A stretch of DNA of 64,000 bases from Paradevosia shaoguanensis (GCF_016801025.1 NZ_CP068983.1:1364001-1428000); one strand, 5' to 3'. Positions 23,957 through 32,763 are shown, numbered from the stretch's first letter. A program made the numbers and translations. The notes: generated from the sequence alone by a model not told the origin.

Positions 23957-25576
23957 ATGCCTCAGACTGACCACGACATCGTCATCGCCGGAGGCGGCTC
24001 GTCCGCCTGCGTTGCGGCCATGCGGCTCGTCCGCGACTATGGCCTGCGCGTCGCCATCATCGAGCGCGGACCGCGACGCACCGCGCGGCTGATGGCCATG
24101 CCGGCCGGCTACATGAAGTATCTGGGCCGCGACGATTTCCTCGAAATGCACCACACTTTGCCCCAGCCGCAACTGGGTGGACGCGGTCCCATCGTGCCGG
24201 TGGCCAAGGCCCTTGGTGGGGGCAGCGCGGTCAATGCCATGGTCTATATGCGCGGCCAAAAGGAAGACTATGACGGCTGGGCGCAATATCTGGGCAGCAA
24301 CGATGCCTGGTCCTATGCCGACATGCTCGGCCACTTCAAGGGCATCGAGGCCAATAGCCGGTTCAACAACACTTACCACGGCATAGGCGGCAACCTGCGG
24401 GTCTCGGAGCCCGGCCATATCTGCGACACGACCGAGGATTTCCTGCTCGCCGCGCAGGGGCTCGGCCATGCCTACAATCCCGATTTCAACGGCCCGCGCC
24501 AGAACGGCGTCGGCATCATGCAGCACACCTATGGCCTGTGGAACGGCCGCAAGGAGCGCTCGGACGCGGCCAAGGCCTTCCTCGAGCCGCTGGCGCATGA
24601 CGATCGCCTCACCGTCATCACCGACGCCCGCGTCGATCGCATCCTTCTGGACGATGCCGGCCGCGCCATCGGACTCGCCTATCGCCAGAACGGGGAGGAA
24701 AAGCAGATCCACGCCGCCCGCGAGGTCCTTGTCGCCTCGGGCACCTATAACAGCGCCAAGCTGATGATGCTTTCAGGTCTCGGCCCGGCCGACCACCTGC
24801 GTGAGCACGGCATCGCGGTGCGCGCCGACCTGCCCGGCGTCGGCCAGAACCTCCAGGACCATCACGAGGTCCCCGTCATCGCCACCACCCGCGGCAAATC
24901 GGGTTATTTCGGCGAGGACAAGGGCTGGCCGATGATCCGCAATGGCCTGCAATACCTGCTGTTCAATTCCGGCCCTGTGACCACTACCGGCATCGAAAGC
25001 TGCCTCTTCTACGATCCCGATGGCGGCGAGCGGCCGACGATCCAGCTCTATTGCGCGCCCATCGTCTATCTCGACCGCGACGTGTCCTCGGCCAAGCCGA
25101 CCTATGGAGTAACTTTCACCTCATGCCTGCTGCGCCCCAAGGCGCGCGGCTCGGTGAGGCTCCGCTCGGCCGATCCGGCCGCCCAGCCCGTGGTCGATTG
25201 CAATTTCTTCGGCGATCCGGACGACCTTCGCCTGACGCTGGCTTCCCTGCGCCACGCTCGCCAGCTCCTCAAGACCGAGCCCTTCCGTTCCAAGATCGAC
25301 GCTGAACTCCTGCCCGGCCCGGCGATCGAGGATGACGACAGCCTCGCCCGCTTCTGCGGCCAGACGGTCAAGACCAATTACCACCCCTCGGGCTCGCTCC
25401 GCATGGGGCCGGCGCATGATCCGATGGCGGTGGTCGATGCCGAGCTCAAGGTGCGCGGCGTCGAGGGCCTGCGCGTCATCGACTGCTCGATCATGCCCTT
25501 CATCCCTTCCGGCAACACCAACGCCCCGGCAATGGCCGTTGGCTCGAAAGCGGCGGACCTCGTCGGCGTCCGCTAG
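23957..25576 (+). CDS. GMC-family FAD oxidoreductase (choline/alcohol dehydrogenase-like)
   Basis: The 539-residue protein has an N-terminal FAD motif IVIAGGGSSACVAAMRL, with GGGSSA in place of the usual GAGSAG. It also has the GMC signature ALGGGSAVNAMVYMRG and catalytic His in TNYHPSGSLRMGP. The final NTNAPAMAVGSKAADL is conserved. Substrates of the family include choline, polyethylene glycol, sugars and alcohols. No betB or betI lies nearby, so choline is not supported. The stop codon TAG lies within the left end (CTAG) of a MITE-like repeat. ATG 23957 has a GGGAGA site upstream. Confidence 0.87.
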   Translation: MPQTDHDIVIAGGGSSACVAAMRLVRDYGLRVAIIERGPRRTARLMAMPAGYMKYLGRDDFLEMHHTLPQPQLGGRGPIVPVAKALGGGSAVNAMVYMRGQKEDYDGWAQYLGSNDAWSYADMLGHFKGIEANSRFNNTYHGIGGNLRVSEPGHICDTTEDFLLAAQGLGHAYNPDFNGPRQNGVGIMQHTYGLWNGRKERSDAAKAFLEPLAHDDRLTVITDARVDRILLDDAGRAIGLAYRQNGEEKQIHAAREVLVASGTYNSAKLMMLSGLGPADHLREHGIAVRADLPGVGQNLQDHHEVPVIATTRGKSGYFGEDKGWPMIRNGLQYLLFNSGPVTTTGIESCLFYDPDGGERPTIQLYCAPIVYLDRDVSSAKPTYGVTFTSCLLRPKARGSVRLRSADPAAQPVVDCNFFGDPDDLRLTLASLRHARQLLKTEPFRSKIDAELLPGPAIEDDDSLARFCGQTVKTNYHPSGSLRMGPAHDPMAVVDAELKVRGVEGLRVIDCSIMPFIPSGNTNAPAMAVGSKAADLVGVR

Positions 25577-25823
25577 GGTCCGCACTCAATTGCACCGGTA
25601 GATGAGGTTGCGATGGCCGCCCCACCCACCGGACTTCCTCGGACTTGATCCGGGGCCCATTGCCATCCTCCACTCGAGTGGAGGTATCCGTGGGGGCCCC
25701 GGCTCTGCGGCCGGGGAAGTTCAGTGGTTGTGGCGCGGCAGACGGACAGCGCTTCCGTTGGAATCTGTCGGATGGGAAGATAGCGCTCTGCGAGCGCCGG
25801 GACTTATTGAGTACGGCCCCTAG
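25573..25823. repeat. MITE-like composite repeat, copy 1
   Basis: The 251-bp unit begins CTAGGGTCCGCACTCAAT and ends with the inverted form ATTGAGTACGGCCCCTAG. Inside are a palindromic core (GGACTTGATCCGGGG, CCACTCGAGTGG, CCCCGGCTCTGCGGCCGGGG) and about 80 bp of extra sequence missing from copy 2 at 63699-63869. The first CTAG supplies the TAG stop of the GMC oxidoreductase. No transposase is present. Confidence 0.75.
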
Positions 25824-25830
25824 CCGGGGA

Positions 25831-26643
25831 TCACTCCTTGGCCTCGACCTCGCGCCAGAATTCTTCGAGCGTCGCCCGGAACTCCTCGGGCACGTCGAGA
25901 TTGGCCACGTGCCCGCCCTTGGGCAGGTGCTTCACCCGGAAATCGGGATGTTCGGCCATGGCCTCGATCGTCGTCGGCAAGGCCCGGTTGACGGCATGGT
26001 CGAGCCCGCCGCGCATGAGGAGGATCGGTCCCTCATAACCCTGCGCATTGGCGATGAGATCGTAGCTGCGCACATTCGCACCCACGGCCTTGCCCGCCTT
26101 GGGCGAAAAGTCGCGCAGCACGCTGGCGATCAGCCGCTGCGCCTCGACATTGCTGGTCGTCGAGCGCGCCGTGAGCTCCGCCGCCAGCCGCGGCCCCAGC
26201 GCGCCATAGATCAGCGGCACGAGATGGGGCACGAAGGAGGGCAGGCCGAGCGTATAGGCCGTGCCATAGGTCGCAAGACTGCGGATGCGCTCCGGCTCCA
26301 GCCCCAGGATGGCCAGCGCCAGGATGCCGCCGAGCGAATTGCCGATCCAGTGCACTGGGCCAACTCCGGCATGGTCGAGCATCTCGATGAGATCGCGCGC
26401 CATGCGCTCGATGGAAAAGTCCTCGTCGCGCATGCTGTCCGGCGCGCCCGAGCGGCCGTGGCCGCGCAGGTCCGGCACCAGCACGCGCCAGCCCTTGCCG
26501 GCAAAATAGTCGGCATCGGCGCGGAACTGGATGCCCGCCGCTCCCAGCCCGTGGCAGAGGACGACCGGATCGCCCGTTTCCGGCCCCAGATCCTCATAGA
26601 CGAAGGGGATGCCGTCGCCGGCCAGGAATGTCTTTTCCGTCAT
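25831..26643 (-). CDS. alpha/beta-fold hydrolase
   Basis: This 270-residue hydrolase has oxyanion-hole HGLGAAG (about 31-37), nucleophile elbow GNSLGG, acid in MRGGLDHAVN and catalytic His in KGGHVANLD. It resembles 3-oxoadipate enol-lactonase (PcaD) and related esterases. No protocatechuate genes are present, so the substrate is unknown. It overlaps mbfA by four bases (ATGA) and is therefore co-expressed with an iron-controlled gene. Confidence 0.85.
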   Translation of the reverse strand: MTEKTFLAGDGIPFVYEDLGPETGDPVVLCHGLGAAGIQFRADADYFAGKGWRVLVPDLRGHGRSGAPDSMRDEDFSIERMARDLIEMLDHAGVGPVHWIGNSLGGILALAILGLEPERIRSLATYGTAYTLGLPSFVPHLVPLIYGALGPRLAAELTARSTTSNVEAQRLIASVLRDFSPKAGKAVGANVRSYDLIANAQGYEGPILLMRGGLDHAVNRALPTTIEAMAEHPDFRVKHLPKGGHVANLDVPEEFRATLEEFWREVEAKE

Positions 26644-27623
26644 GCGCTTCCGATCAGGATACCGGCGGCGAAGACCATGGCGCCGCCCAGCACCACCTGT
26701 ATCACGGCACGCCAGAACGGGGTGGACATAAAGCGGTTCTGGATGAAGGCGATGGCCCAGAGCTCGATCACCACCACGACCATGGCAATGAGCGTGGCGA
26801 GGTGGAAATTGGGGATGAGGTAGGGCAACGCGTGACCCAGCCCGCCGAGCGTCGTCATGACGCCGCAGGCCAGCCCGCGCTTGATGGGAGAACCGCGCCC
26901 GGTAAGCTTGCCGTCGTCGGCCGCCGCCTCGGTAAAGCCCATGGAGATACCCGCGCCCACCGCCGCGGCGAGGCCGACGAGGAAGGTCTGCGTCGTGTCG
27001 CCGGTGGCGAAGGCCGCGGCAAAGACCGGTGCCAGGGTCGAGACCGAGCCATCCATGAGCCCGGCCAGGCCCGGCTGCACATAGGTGAGCACGAACTGGC
27101 GGTGCTCCTCGTCCTTCTCCGTCTCGCGATTGCCTTCGGTGAGGTGCGTGGCCTCGAGCTGCTCGGCCTTGCGGGCATGGCCCTGCTCTTCAAGCGCAAG
27201 ATCGCCCAGGAGCTTGCGCACGTCCGGGTCCTGCGCCCGCGTCATGGCCTCCTGGTAGAAGTGCTGGGCGCCGCGCTCCATTTCCCAGACGAGCTGGCGG
27301 GTGGCTTCGAGCGAGAGCGTGTTGGAGAGCCAGAGCGGCTTGCGCTGCAGGAAGCCGCGCACATGTTCGCGCCGGATCGGCACCAGCCGGTCGCCGAATC
27401 GCTGCTTGTAGAGGTCGAGGAGCCGGCGGCGATGCCCGCTTTCCTCCTCGGCCATACCCTCGAAGACCTTGGCGGAGGCGGGATAGGAGGGCTCCAGCTT
27501 CTCCGCGAGCGCCGAATAGATCTGGCCGTCCTCTTCCTCGGCGGCGATTGCCAGCGACAGAACCTCGCGTTCGGTCAGGGTTGCGAAGTCGCGTTTATGC
27601 GGCACGAGCCAGCGGGAAAACAT
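26640..27623 (-). CDS. mbfA: membrane-bound ferritin-like/VIT1 fusion (iron efflux)
   Basis: The 327-residue protein fuses an N-terminal rubrerythrin-like di-iron domain to a VIT1 membrane domain. Di-iron Glu/His ligands lie in AEEEDGQIYSALAEK, AEEESGHRRRLLDLY and EEQGHARKAEQLE. The VIT1 domain from about 155 has four or five helices beginning near PGLAGLMDGSVSTLAP. MbfA exports iron and protects against peroxide stress in Agrobacterium and Bradyrhizobium, where Irr represses it under iron limitation. A perfect Irr box is centred about 28 bp upstream of the ATG, which supports that control here. GAGGTG is the ribosome-binding site. Confidence 0.9.
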   Translation of the reverse strand: MFSRWLVPHKRDFATLTEREVLSLAIAAEEEDGQIYSALAEKLEPSYPASAKVFEGMAEEESGHRRRLLDLYKQRFGDRLVPIRREHVRGFLQRKPLWLSNTLSLEATRQLVWEMERGAQHFYQEAMTRAQDPDVRKLLGDLALEEQGHARKAEQLEATHLTEGNRETEKDEEHRQFVLTYVQPGLAGLMDGSVSTLAPVFAAAFATGDTTQTFLVGLAAAVGAGISMGFTEAAADDGKLTGRGSPIKRGLACGVMTTLGGLGHALPYLIPNFHLATLIAMVVVVIELWAIAFIQNRFMSTPFWRAVIQVVLGGAMVFAAGILIGSA

Positions 27624-27641
27624 GTTTTGGGCACCTCAATA

Positions 27642-27660
27642 GTTTAGAATAATTCTAAAC
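27642..27660. promoter_or_regulatory. Irr box (ICE motif) upstream of mbfA
   Basis: GTTTAGAATAATTCTAAAC is a perfect 19-bp inverted repeat and matches the Irr iron-control element TTTAGAA-N3-TTCTAAA exactly. It lies between 19 and 37 bp upstream of the mbfA start, where bound Irr would block transcription. Confidence 0.85.
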
Positions 27661-27800
27661 AATGGCAGGAAACGAGGCAATGCCCTGCGGCCCAACGTTC
27701 GCCTGATTCCGGAACTAGGCTGCCTTGGACAACGTTTGTGGTGCGCGCCACTTTCGGTGTCTCGCGTCCTAAGGGGATGACCTCCACCCGGGGACACGAG

Positions 27801-27832
27801 AAAGGCGGCAGGGCTTACCCCTTGCCGCCTTT
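27801..27832 (-). terminator. intrinsic terminator after the GcvA-like LysR gene
   Basis: AAAGGCGGCAGGG and CCCCTTGCCGCCTTT form a strong stem-loop with A and T tracts on both sides. It sits directly after the LysR stop and can also act on transcripts from the left. Confidence 0.7.
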
Positions 27833-27835
27833 GCT

Positions 27836-28738
27836 CTATCTGCGCCCGGTTATGGGCAGGCAGGCTGCCATCTCGGCTTCGAGCCAGTCGCGGAACAGCC
27901 GAGCCGGCTTGCGCAGTCGCCGGCCGGCGGCGCTGACGAACCAATGGGCATATTCGCTTTCGACCCCGACCGGGAATGGCCGCACCAGTCGCCCCGTCGC
28001 CAGCGCGTCGACCATCAGCATATCCATCACCAGCAGCACCCCCTGCCCGGCCAGGGCCGCCTCATAGGCCAGCAGCGGATCGGTATAGGACGGCCCCGCC
28101 ATCGTCGGCGCCTCGACGACGCCGGCCGCCGCCAGCCAGGCATCCCAGTTGAGCAGGGTCGATTCGTCACGGATGACCTGCACCCTCGCCAGATCGGCGG
28201 GTGTCGAGAGGCGCGCGGCGAGTTCGGGCGCGCAGAAGGGCGAATAATCGCGTCGGCCGAACAGCGACGCCTCGACGCCTGGCCAATGCCCCAGGCCGAA
28301 GCGCACGCCGCAATCGATGTCCTGCCGTCCGAGGTCGAGGAATTTCGAGGTCGCGACGAGTCGCAGCTCGATATCGGGATGTAGCGCGGCGAAGCGTCCG
28401 AGCCGCGGGACCAGCCAGAGCGAAGCGAACATCGAGCCCACCGTGATGGTGAGGCTGGTCTCCGCATCTGGCCTGAGGCCAGCCAGACCCGTCGCCAGAT
28501 GATCGAAACCTTCGGTGAGGCGCGGGAGTTGATCGACAAGCTCGGGCGTCGGCACCAGCCCACGCGGCGTCCGCTCGAAAAGCTGGATGCCCAGCCGTTC
28601 CTCGGCCCGCCGGATGTGCTGGCTGACGGCGCCCGGGGTCACGCCAAGCTCCTCGGCCGCCGGCGACAATGCCCCGCGCCGCGCCACGATCTCGATGGCG
28701 CGTAGGGCGTTGAGCGGAATGAAGAACGGCGATGACAT
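27836..28738 (-). CDS. GcvA-like LysR transcriptional regulator
   Basis: The 300-residue regulator has a standard LysR HTH at about 8-65 (IPLNALRAIEIVARRGALSP, then PGAVSQHIRRAEERLG). Its GcvA-type substrate-binding domain contains SLWLVPRLGRFAALHPDIEL. The recognition segment and length are normal. It is divergent from a tiny 46-residue gene. A 12-bp palindrome, ATTGCGCGCAAT, lies between them, so autoregulation and control of the small gene are likely. The effector is unknown. Confidence 0.87.
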   Translation of the reverse strand: MSSPFFIPLNALRAIEIVARRGALSPAAEELGVTPGAVSQHIRRAEERLGIQLFERTPRGLVPTPELVDQLPRLTEGFDHLATGLAGLRPDAETSLTITVGSMFASLWLVPRLGRFAALHPDIELRLVATSKFLDLGRQDIDCGVRFGLGHWPGVEASLFGRRDYSPFCAPELAARLSTPADLARVQVIRDESTLLNWDAWLAAAGVVEAPTMAGPSYTDPLLAYEAALAGQGVLLVMDMLMVDALATGRLVRPFPVGVESEYAHWFVSAAGRRLRKPARLFRDWLEAEMAACLPITGRR

Positions 28739-28788
28739 ATAGATTTTCTAAAGCCTGGCGCAGTTCTTGTCCATTGAGACGAGCGGAA

Positions 28789-28800
28789 TTGCGCGCAATC
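28789..28800. promoter_or_regulatory. palindrome between LysR and small gene
   Basis: ATTGCGCGCAAT is a perfect 12-bp palindrome in the divergent promoter and a candidate binding site for the GcvA-like regulator. Confidence 0.35.
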
Positions 28801-28833
28801 CTTACGCTTGACACGTTGAGTGGAGATTTCGAG

Positions 28834-28974
28834 ATGTTCAAAATCTATAGCGCACTCGTCGCCTTCTTCCGCAGTCTGGCCGAACCGGCGCCCGCGCCCG
28901 ACCCGATGGCATCCTTCACGCCCCGCGAATGGGCTGACCTGCCGGTCCACCACCCCTGGCTCGATCGCGGCTGA
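28834..28974 (+). CDS. small protein, 46 aa, divergent from LysR
   Basis: A 46-residue protein (MFKIYSALVAFFRSL start, ending HHPWLDRG) follows a TGGAG ribosome-binding site. It has an amphipathic N-terminal helix, a Pro/Ala linker and an FTPREWADLP segment. Small proteins of the DUF1127 type are often found opposite LysR genes in rhizobia, and this one is similar in size and layout, but the match is not firm. It abuts the convergent extensin-like gene with no gap. Confidence 0.55.
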   Translation: MFKIYSALVAFFRSLAEPAPAPDPMASFTPREWADLPVHHPWLDRG

Positions 28975-29703
28975 TCATTGGCAGAGGCGCGCCGTGCAGG
29001 TCTTGCCATGGCAGCCATAGTCGAGGTGCAGGTGGTCGCGATGCAGCGCATTGGCCTCCGGGCCCAGTACGGTCATGAAGCTGGTGCAGGCCGCGTCATG
29101 GGCAAAGCGCACGATGGCCCGCCCGTCCTCGTCCGTCCCTGGCCAGCCCTTTTCGACGGTCACCGTGCGCCCGTCTTCCAGCGTGAAACCGACGACGTCG
29201 AGCGCATCGGCGAAGGCGTGTTCGGAAAGATCGGTATTGGCCTCGCCCGTCCGCCGGTCACGGCACATATAGGAGGTGCCGATATTGACCGCCGCAATCC
29301 GCGTATTCTCGTGCGCCGCCACATAGCCATCCACGGCCGATAGCCAGGCCGGCAGGGCCGAGGCCAGTTCGCAATTGATCGTCGGTTCGCCCGTCACCGG
29401 CACCATGCGACCGTTGGCGAGAATGGTCTCCAGCGCCAGCGGCGATTGCTCTCCGCATTGCCCTTCCGAGATCGGCGGCAGCATCCTGGCCGCCACCAGC
29501 CCGCCGATCACCGCCGGACAGGCCGTCTGGAAAACCCGTGGCGCCGTGGATTGCGCGGGCTTTTCCGCCTTGGCGGCAGGCTCCTCGTCCTTGGTGGACG
29601 GCTGCTGGATGGATGGCTCGGGGCGCGGGCGCGGCAGGGGCACGTCCTGTGCACTTGCTGCGACCGGCAAGAGCAACAGGGCAAGCGCCAGGATCGTCCT
29701 CAT
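28975..29703 (-). CDS. extensin-like family exported protein
   Basis: The 242-residue protein starts with a signal peptide (about 1-18, ASAQ cleavage). A Pro/Lys/Glu-rich linker to about residue 55 follows. The extensin-like C-terminal domain contains CPAVIGGLVAARMLPP, then LSEHAFADALDVVGF, FMTVLGPEANALHRDHLH and a final Cys-rich YGCHGKTCTARLCQ. The His/Asp residues HAFADALD and HRDHLHLD resemble the zinc site of the D-Ala-D-Ala carboxypeptidase (peptidase M15) fold, so a periplasmic peptidoglycan role is plausible. Confidence 0.85.
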   Translation of the reverse strand: MRTILALALLLLPVAASAQDVPLPRPRPEPSIQQPSTKDEEPAAKAEKPAQSTAPRVFQTACPAVIGGLVAARMLPPISEGQCGEQSPLALETILANGRMVPVTGEPTINCELASALPAWLSAVDGYVAAHENTRIAAVNIGTSYMCRDRRTGEANTDLSEHAFADALDVVGFTLEDGRTVTVEKGWPGTDEDGRAIVRFAHDAACTSFMTVLGPEANALHRDHLHLDYGCHGKTCTARLCQ

Positions 29704-29817
29704 GGCAGGCAAACGCGTGACACGGCAAGTCGTTGCCACGGGCAACAGGTGACAAGCGCGAAGCCGGTGATATGTTTGGCCTTTGAGCGATGGGGTCCCA
29801 GACTGTTGAGGCAGATC

Positions 29818-30630
29818 ATGCGGTGGCTTTCTCTCGTGCCGATTGCCCTCCTTGCGCTGATGACCGGCCCGGCGCTGGCGGCGGCGGAAACCGGCAAGGC
29901 TGTGGGCGTCGATCCGGATGCGGCGGCCAAGGGCCAGGGCGGCGACCGGACGCTGCTCGTCGGCTCGGATGTCGCCGTCGGGGAGACCGTGATCACCGAT
30001 CGGCGCGGGCAGGTGCAGATCCTTTTCGAGGACCAGACCCGTCTCGTCGTCGGTCCCAGTTCCTCCCTTCTCATCGAGAAATACCTGCTGCGCGGCGACC
30101 AGACCGCCGGCAAGTTCGCCATTACTGCTCTTTCGGGCACGTTCCGCTTCGTCACCGGCAAGAGCCCCAAGGCCGCCTACGAGATCAAGACGCCGACCGC
30201 CACTATCGGCGTGCGCGGCACGGCCTTCGATTTCACCGTCGACCAGATGAACCTCACCACGCTCGTGCTCTTCCACGGCTCGGTGCTGATCTGCACGTCG
30301 GGCGGCGCCTGCACCACGCTCAATACCCGCTGCCAGGTCGGAGCCGCCGACCTTATGCAGTCGGTCGCGATCCGACCCCTGGCGAGCCTGCGCAGCCAGT
30401 TCCCCTATATCCGCTCGCAAAACGGCCTCATGTCCGCCTTCCGCGTGGACCAGGCCACCTCCTGCCTCCCCATCTCGTCGGAGCCGCCGGAAGCGGTAGG
30501 TGGCGGCAGTAACAATGAGACCGACACCACGCCCACTCCGACGCCGAACACCAATACGAACAATACCAACAACACGCCGCCATCGCCGAACAACCCGATC
30601 ACCGGGGGACCGCCGGGTTCGACGCCATAG
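29818..30630 (+). CDS. exported FecR-domain protein
   Basis: The 270-residue protein has a signal peptide (about 1-22) and a FecR domain with VGSDVAVGETVITDRRG and then QVQILFEDQTRLVVGPSS. ATIGVRGTAFDFTV follows. The last 40 residues are low complexity, rich in Thr, Pro and Asn (TPTPTPNTNTNNTNN). It lacks the N-terminal membrane helix and sigma-interaction part of true FecR anti-sigma regulators. It lies 30 bp before a CHASE2-cyclase gene. The two probably form a periplasmic sensor module. Confidence 0.85.
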   Translation: MRWLSLVPIALLALMTGPALAAAETGKAVGVDPDAAAKGQGGDRTLLVGSDVAVGETVITDRRGQVQILFEDQTRLVVGPSSSLLIEKYLLRGDQTAGKFAITALSGTFRFVTGKSPKAAYEIKTPTATIGVRGTAFDFTVDQMNLTTLVLFHGSVLICTSGGACTTLNTRCQVGAADLMQSVAIRPLASLRSQFPYIRSQNGLMSAFRVDQATSCLPISSEPPEAVGGGSNNETDTTPTPTPNTNTNNTNNTPPSPNNPITGGPPGSTP

Positions 30631-30660
30631 TGCAGCAGCGACGGATAGTTTCGCGTCCCC

Positions 30661-32754
30661 ATGAGAAGTAGCAGGTTCGCCCCGACCATCTTCGGACTGG
30701 CGCTGGTTCTGATGCTGGCGGCGATCCGCCTTGCTGACCCGCTGCCGCTCCAGATGATGCGCGACGCGGCCTTCGACCTCTACCAGCGCCTCGCACCGCG
30801 CGAGGCGGTCAACCTGCCGGTGCGGATCGTCGATATCGACGACGCGGCAATCGACGCCGTGGGCCAATGGCCCTGGTCGCGCCACGTCTTTGCCAGCCTC
30901 ACCGACAGGCTCACGGATATGGGCGCTGCCGCCATAGGCTTTGACGTGCTCTTCGCCGAGCCCGACCGCCTGTCGCCCGACAATATTGCCAGCACGATCC
31001 CGAGCTTTGCCGGCGCAGACCTTCCCGATTACGACGCCGAGTTCGCCGCGGCCCTTGCCCGCGGCCCCACCATCCTCGGCTTTTCCCGCTCGCCCACCGG
31101 CCGCTCGTTCCCGCAGGAGCCCAAGGGCGGCTTTGCGCTGAGCGGCACCGATCCGCGTCCCGCCATTCCCAGCGTCGACAAGGCCGTCGTGCCCCTTCCA
31201 GAGCTGGGCGACGCTGCCTCGGGCCTTGGCGGGCTCAGCCTCACGCCCAGCGAATCCGTCGCTGTCGTCCGCCGCGCGCCGCTCCTCTGGACGGCGAACG
31301 GCAAGGTCTTTCCTGCGCTCTCGGTCGAGGCGCTGCGGATCGCGCAGGGCGAGGATAATGTGGTGGTGCTGGGCGAAACCTCGGCGCCCTTCGTCGAGAG
31401 CCTGCGCGTCGGCCAGCTCGACGTGCCGACCACTCCTGATGGCGGCCTCTGGCTCTATTACCGGCACCTGACGCCCGATCTCACCATCTCGGCCGAGGAC
31501 ATCCTCGGCCCCAATTACCGCGACCAGGAAGAGGCCATCGACGGCAATATCGTCCTGATCGGCTCCTCGGCCTCGGGCCTCAACGACATGCGCGGCACCC
31601 CGCTCGAGGACATGCCCGGCGTCGCCATCCACGCCCAGGCCATCGAGCAGATGATGACCGGCAAGTTTCTCACCCGCTCGGACTGGGTGCAGGCCATCGA
31701 GGTCATCGCCTTCGTCGCCCTGGGCGCCAGCCTCGTTTTCGGCGTGCTCTGGTCGGGACCCACGGTCGGCCTCGTCATCGGCCTTGCCACCGCTGCCGGT
31801 CTTCTGGCCTTCTGCTGGTCGATGTTCCGTGGCCCCGGCATCCTCATCGATCCCGGTTTCCCGCTGCTCGGCGCCAGCATCGTCTATTTCGCCATGATCT
31901 TTGCGCGCTACGCCACCACCGATGCCGACCGCCGCAAGCTGCGGCGCGCCTTCGGCCATTACGTGGCGCCCACGCTCCTCGCCCAGATCGAAGCCAGCGG
32001 CGCCAAGCTGCAGCTCGGCGGGGAGATGCGCGACATGAGCGTGCTCTTCACGGACCTGCGCGGCTTCACGCCGCTGAGCGAAACCCTGCCCCCGCCCGAA
32101 CTCCTCAACGTCCTCAATACGCTTTTCGGCGCTCTGGGCGAATGCGTGACGGCGGAAATGGGCACGATAGACAAGTTCGTCGGCGACAGCCTCATGGCCT
32201 TCTGGAATGCGCCCGTCGACGTTTCCGACCACGCGCTCCATGCCTGCCGCACGGCGCTTGCCATGCGCGAGACCTTGAGCCGCCTCAACCAGCACGACGC
32301 CTTTGCGCTCAGCACCAATCCGGTAGCCAGGACTCTGCGCATCGGCACCGGCATCGCCACCGGCGATGCGCTGGTCGGCAATATGGGCCTCAAGACCCGC
32401 TTCGATTATTCCTGCATCGGGGAAACGGTAAACCTCGCCTCGCGCCTCGAAGGCGTCTCCAAGCTTGTCGGCTACGACATCGTCGTCGCCCGCGAGACCC
32501 GCGAGCAGGCGGGCGCCCTCGCCTTCCTTCCCGCCGGCGCGGTGGAGGTGCGGGGCTTCAGCGAAAGGGTCGAGATATTCATCCTCGTCGGTGGCCCCGA
32601 ACTCGCCGCCAGCAGTGCCTTCGCGGAGCTATCCGAACTGCACCGCGCCCGCGACTGGCCCGCCTGCGCGAAGCTGGCGGCGGAGATCGAACCGGGCCTC
32701 GCGCACTTCTACGAGGAAGCCGCCAAACGCCCTGCGGATTTCGCGGCGCTCTAG
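30661..32754 (+). CDS. CHASE2-domain class III adenylate/guanylate cyclase
   Basis: The 697-residue protein has an N-terminal anchor, a periplasmic CHASE2 domain to about residue 330 (RIVDIDDAAIDAVGQWPWSR near 57-76), two or three helices at about 340-415, and a class III cyclase domain from about 455. Both metal Asp residues are visible, in VLFTDLRGFTPL (about 462) and KFVGDSLMAFW (about 508), and RFDYSCIGETVNLASRLE is intact, so it should be active. It pairs with the upstream FecR-domain protein, as is often seen in Alphaproteobacteria. Confidence 0.88.
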   Translation: MRSSRFAPTIFGLALVLMLAAIRLADPLPLQMMRDAAFDLYQRLAPREAVNLPVRIVDIDDAAIDAVGQWPWSRHVFASLTDRLTDMGAAAIGFDVLFAEPDRLSPDNIASTIPSFAGADLPDYDAEFAAALARGPTILGFSRSPTGRSFPQEPKGGFALSGTDPRPAIPSVDKAVVPLPELGDAASGLGGLSLTPSESVAVVRRAPLLWTANGKVFPALSVEALRIAQGEDNVVVLGETSAPFVESLRVGQLDVPTTPDGGLWLYYRHLTPDLTISAEDILGPNYRDQEEAIDGNIVLIGSSASGLNDMRGTPLEDMPGVAIHAQAIEQMMTGKFLTRSDWVQAIEVIAFVALGASLVFGVLWSGPTVGLVIGLATAAGLLAFCWSMFRGPGILIDPGFPLLGASIVYFAMIFARYATTDADRRKLRRAFGHYVAPTLLAQIEASGAKLQLGGEMRDMSVLFTDLRGFTPLSETLPPPELLNVLNTLFGALGECVTAEMGTIDKFVGDSLMAFWNAPVDVSDHALHACRTALAMRETLSRLNQHDAFALSTNPVARTLRIGTGIATGDALVGNMGLKTRFDYSCIGETVNLASRLEGVSKLVGYDIVVARETREQAGALAFLPAGAVEVRGFSERVEIFILVGGPELAASSAFAELSELHRARDWPACAKLAAEIEPGLAHFYEEAAKRPADFAAL

Positions 32755-32763
32755 AAACTAAAG

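Noticed and set aside
23957-25576. Choline dehydrogenase betA
   Set aside because: The GMC family is clear, but betB, betI and choline transport genes are not adjacent, so a specific choline role is not supported.
28975-29703. True plant-type extensin
   Set aside because: The domain name is historical. The bacterial protein has His/Asp residues like a zinc peptidase and is exported to the periplasm.
28975-32295. A 1106-codon open frame on the minus strand opposite the FecR and cyclase genes
   Set aside because: Only its last 242 codons (28975-29703) encode the extensin-like protein. The rest is an antisense shadow of two well-supported plus-strand genes in GC-rich DNA.
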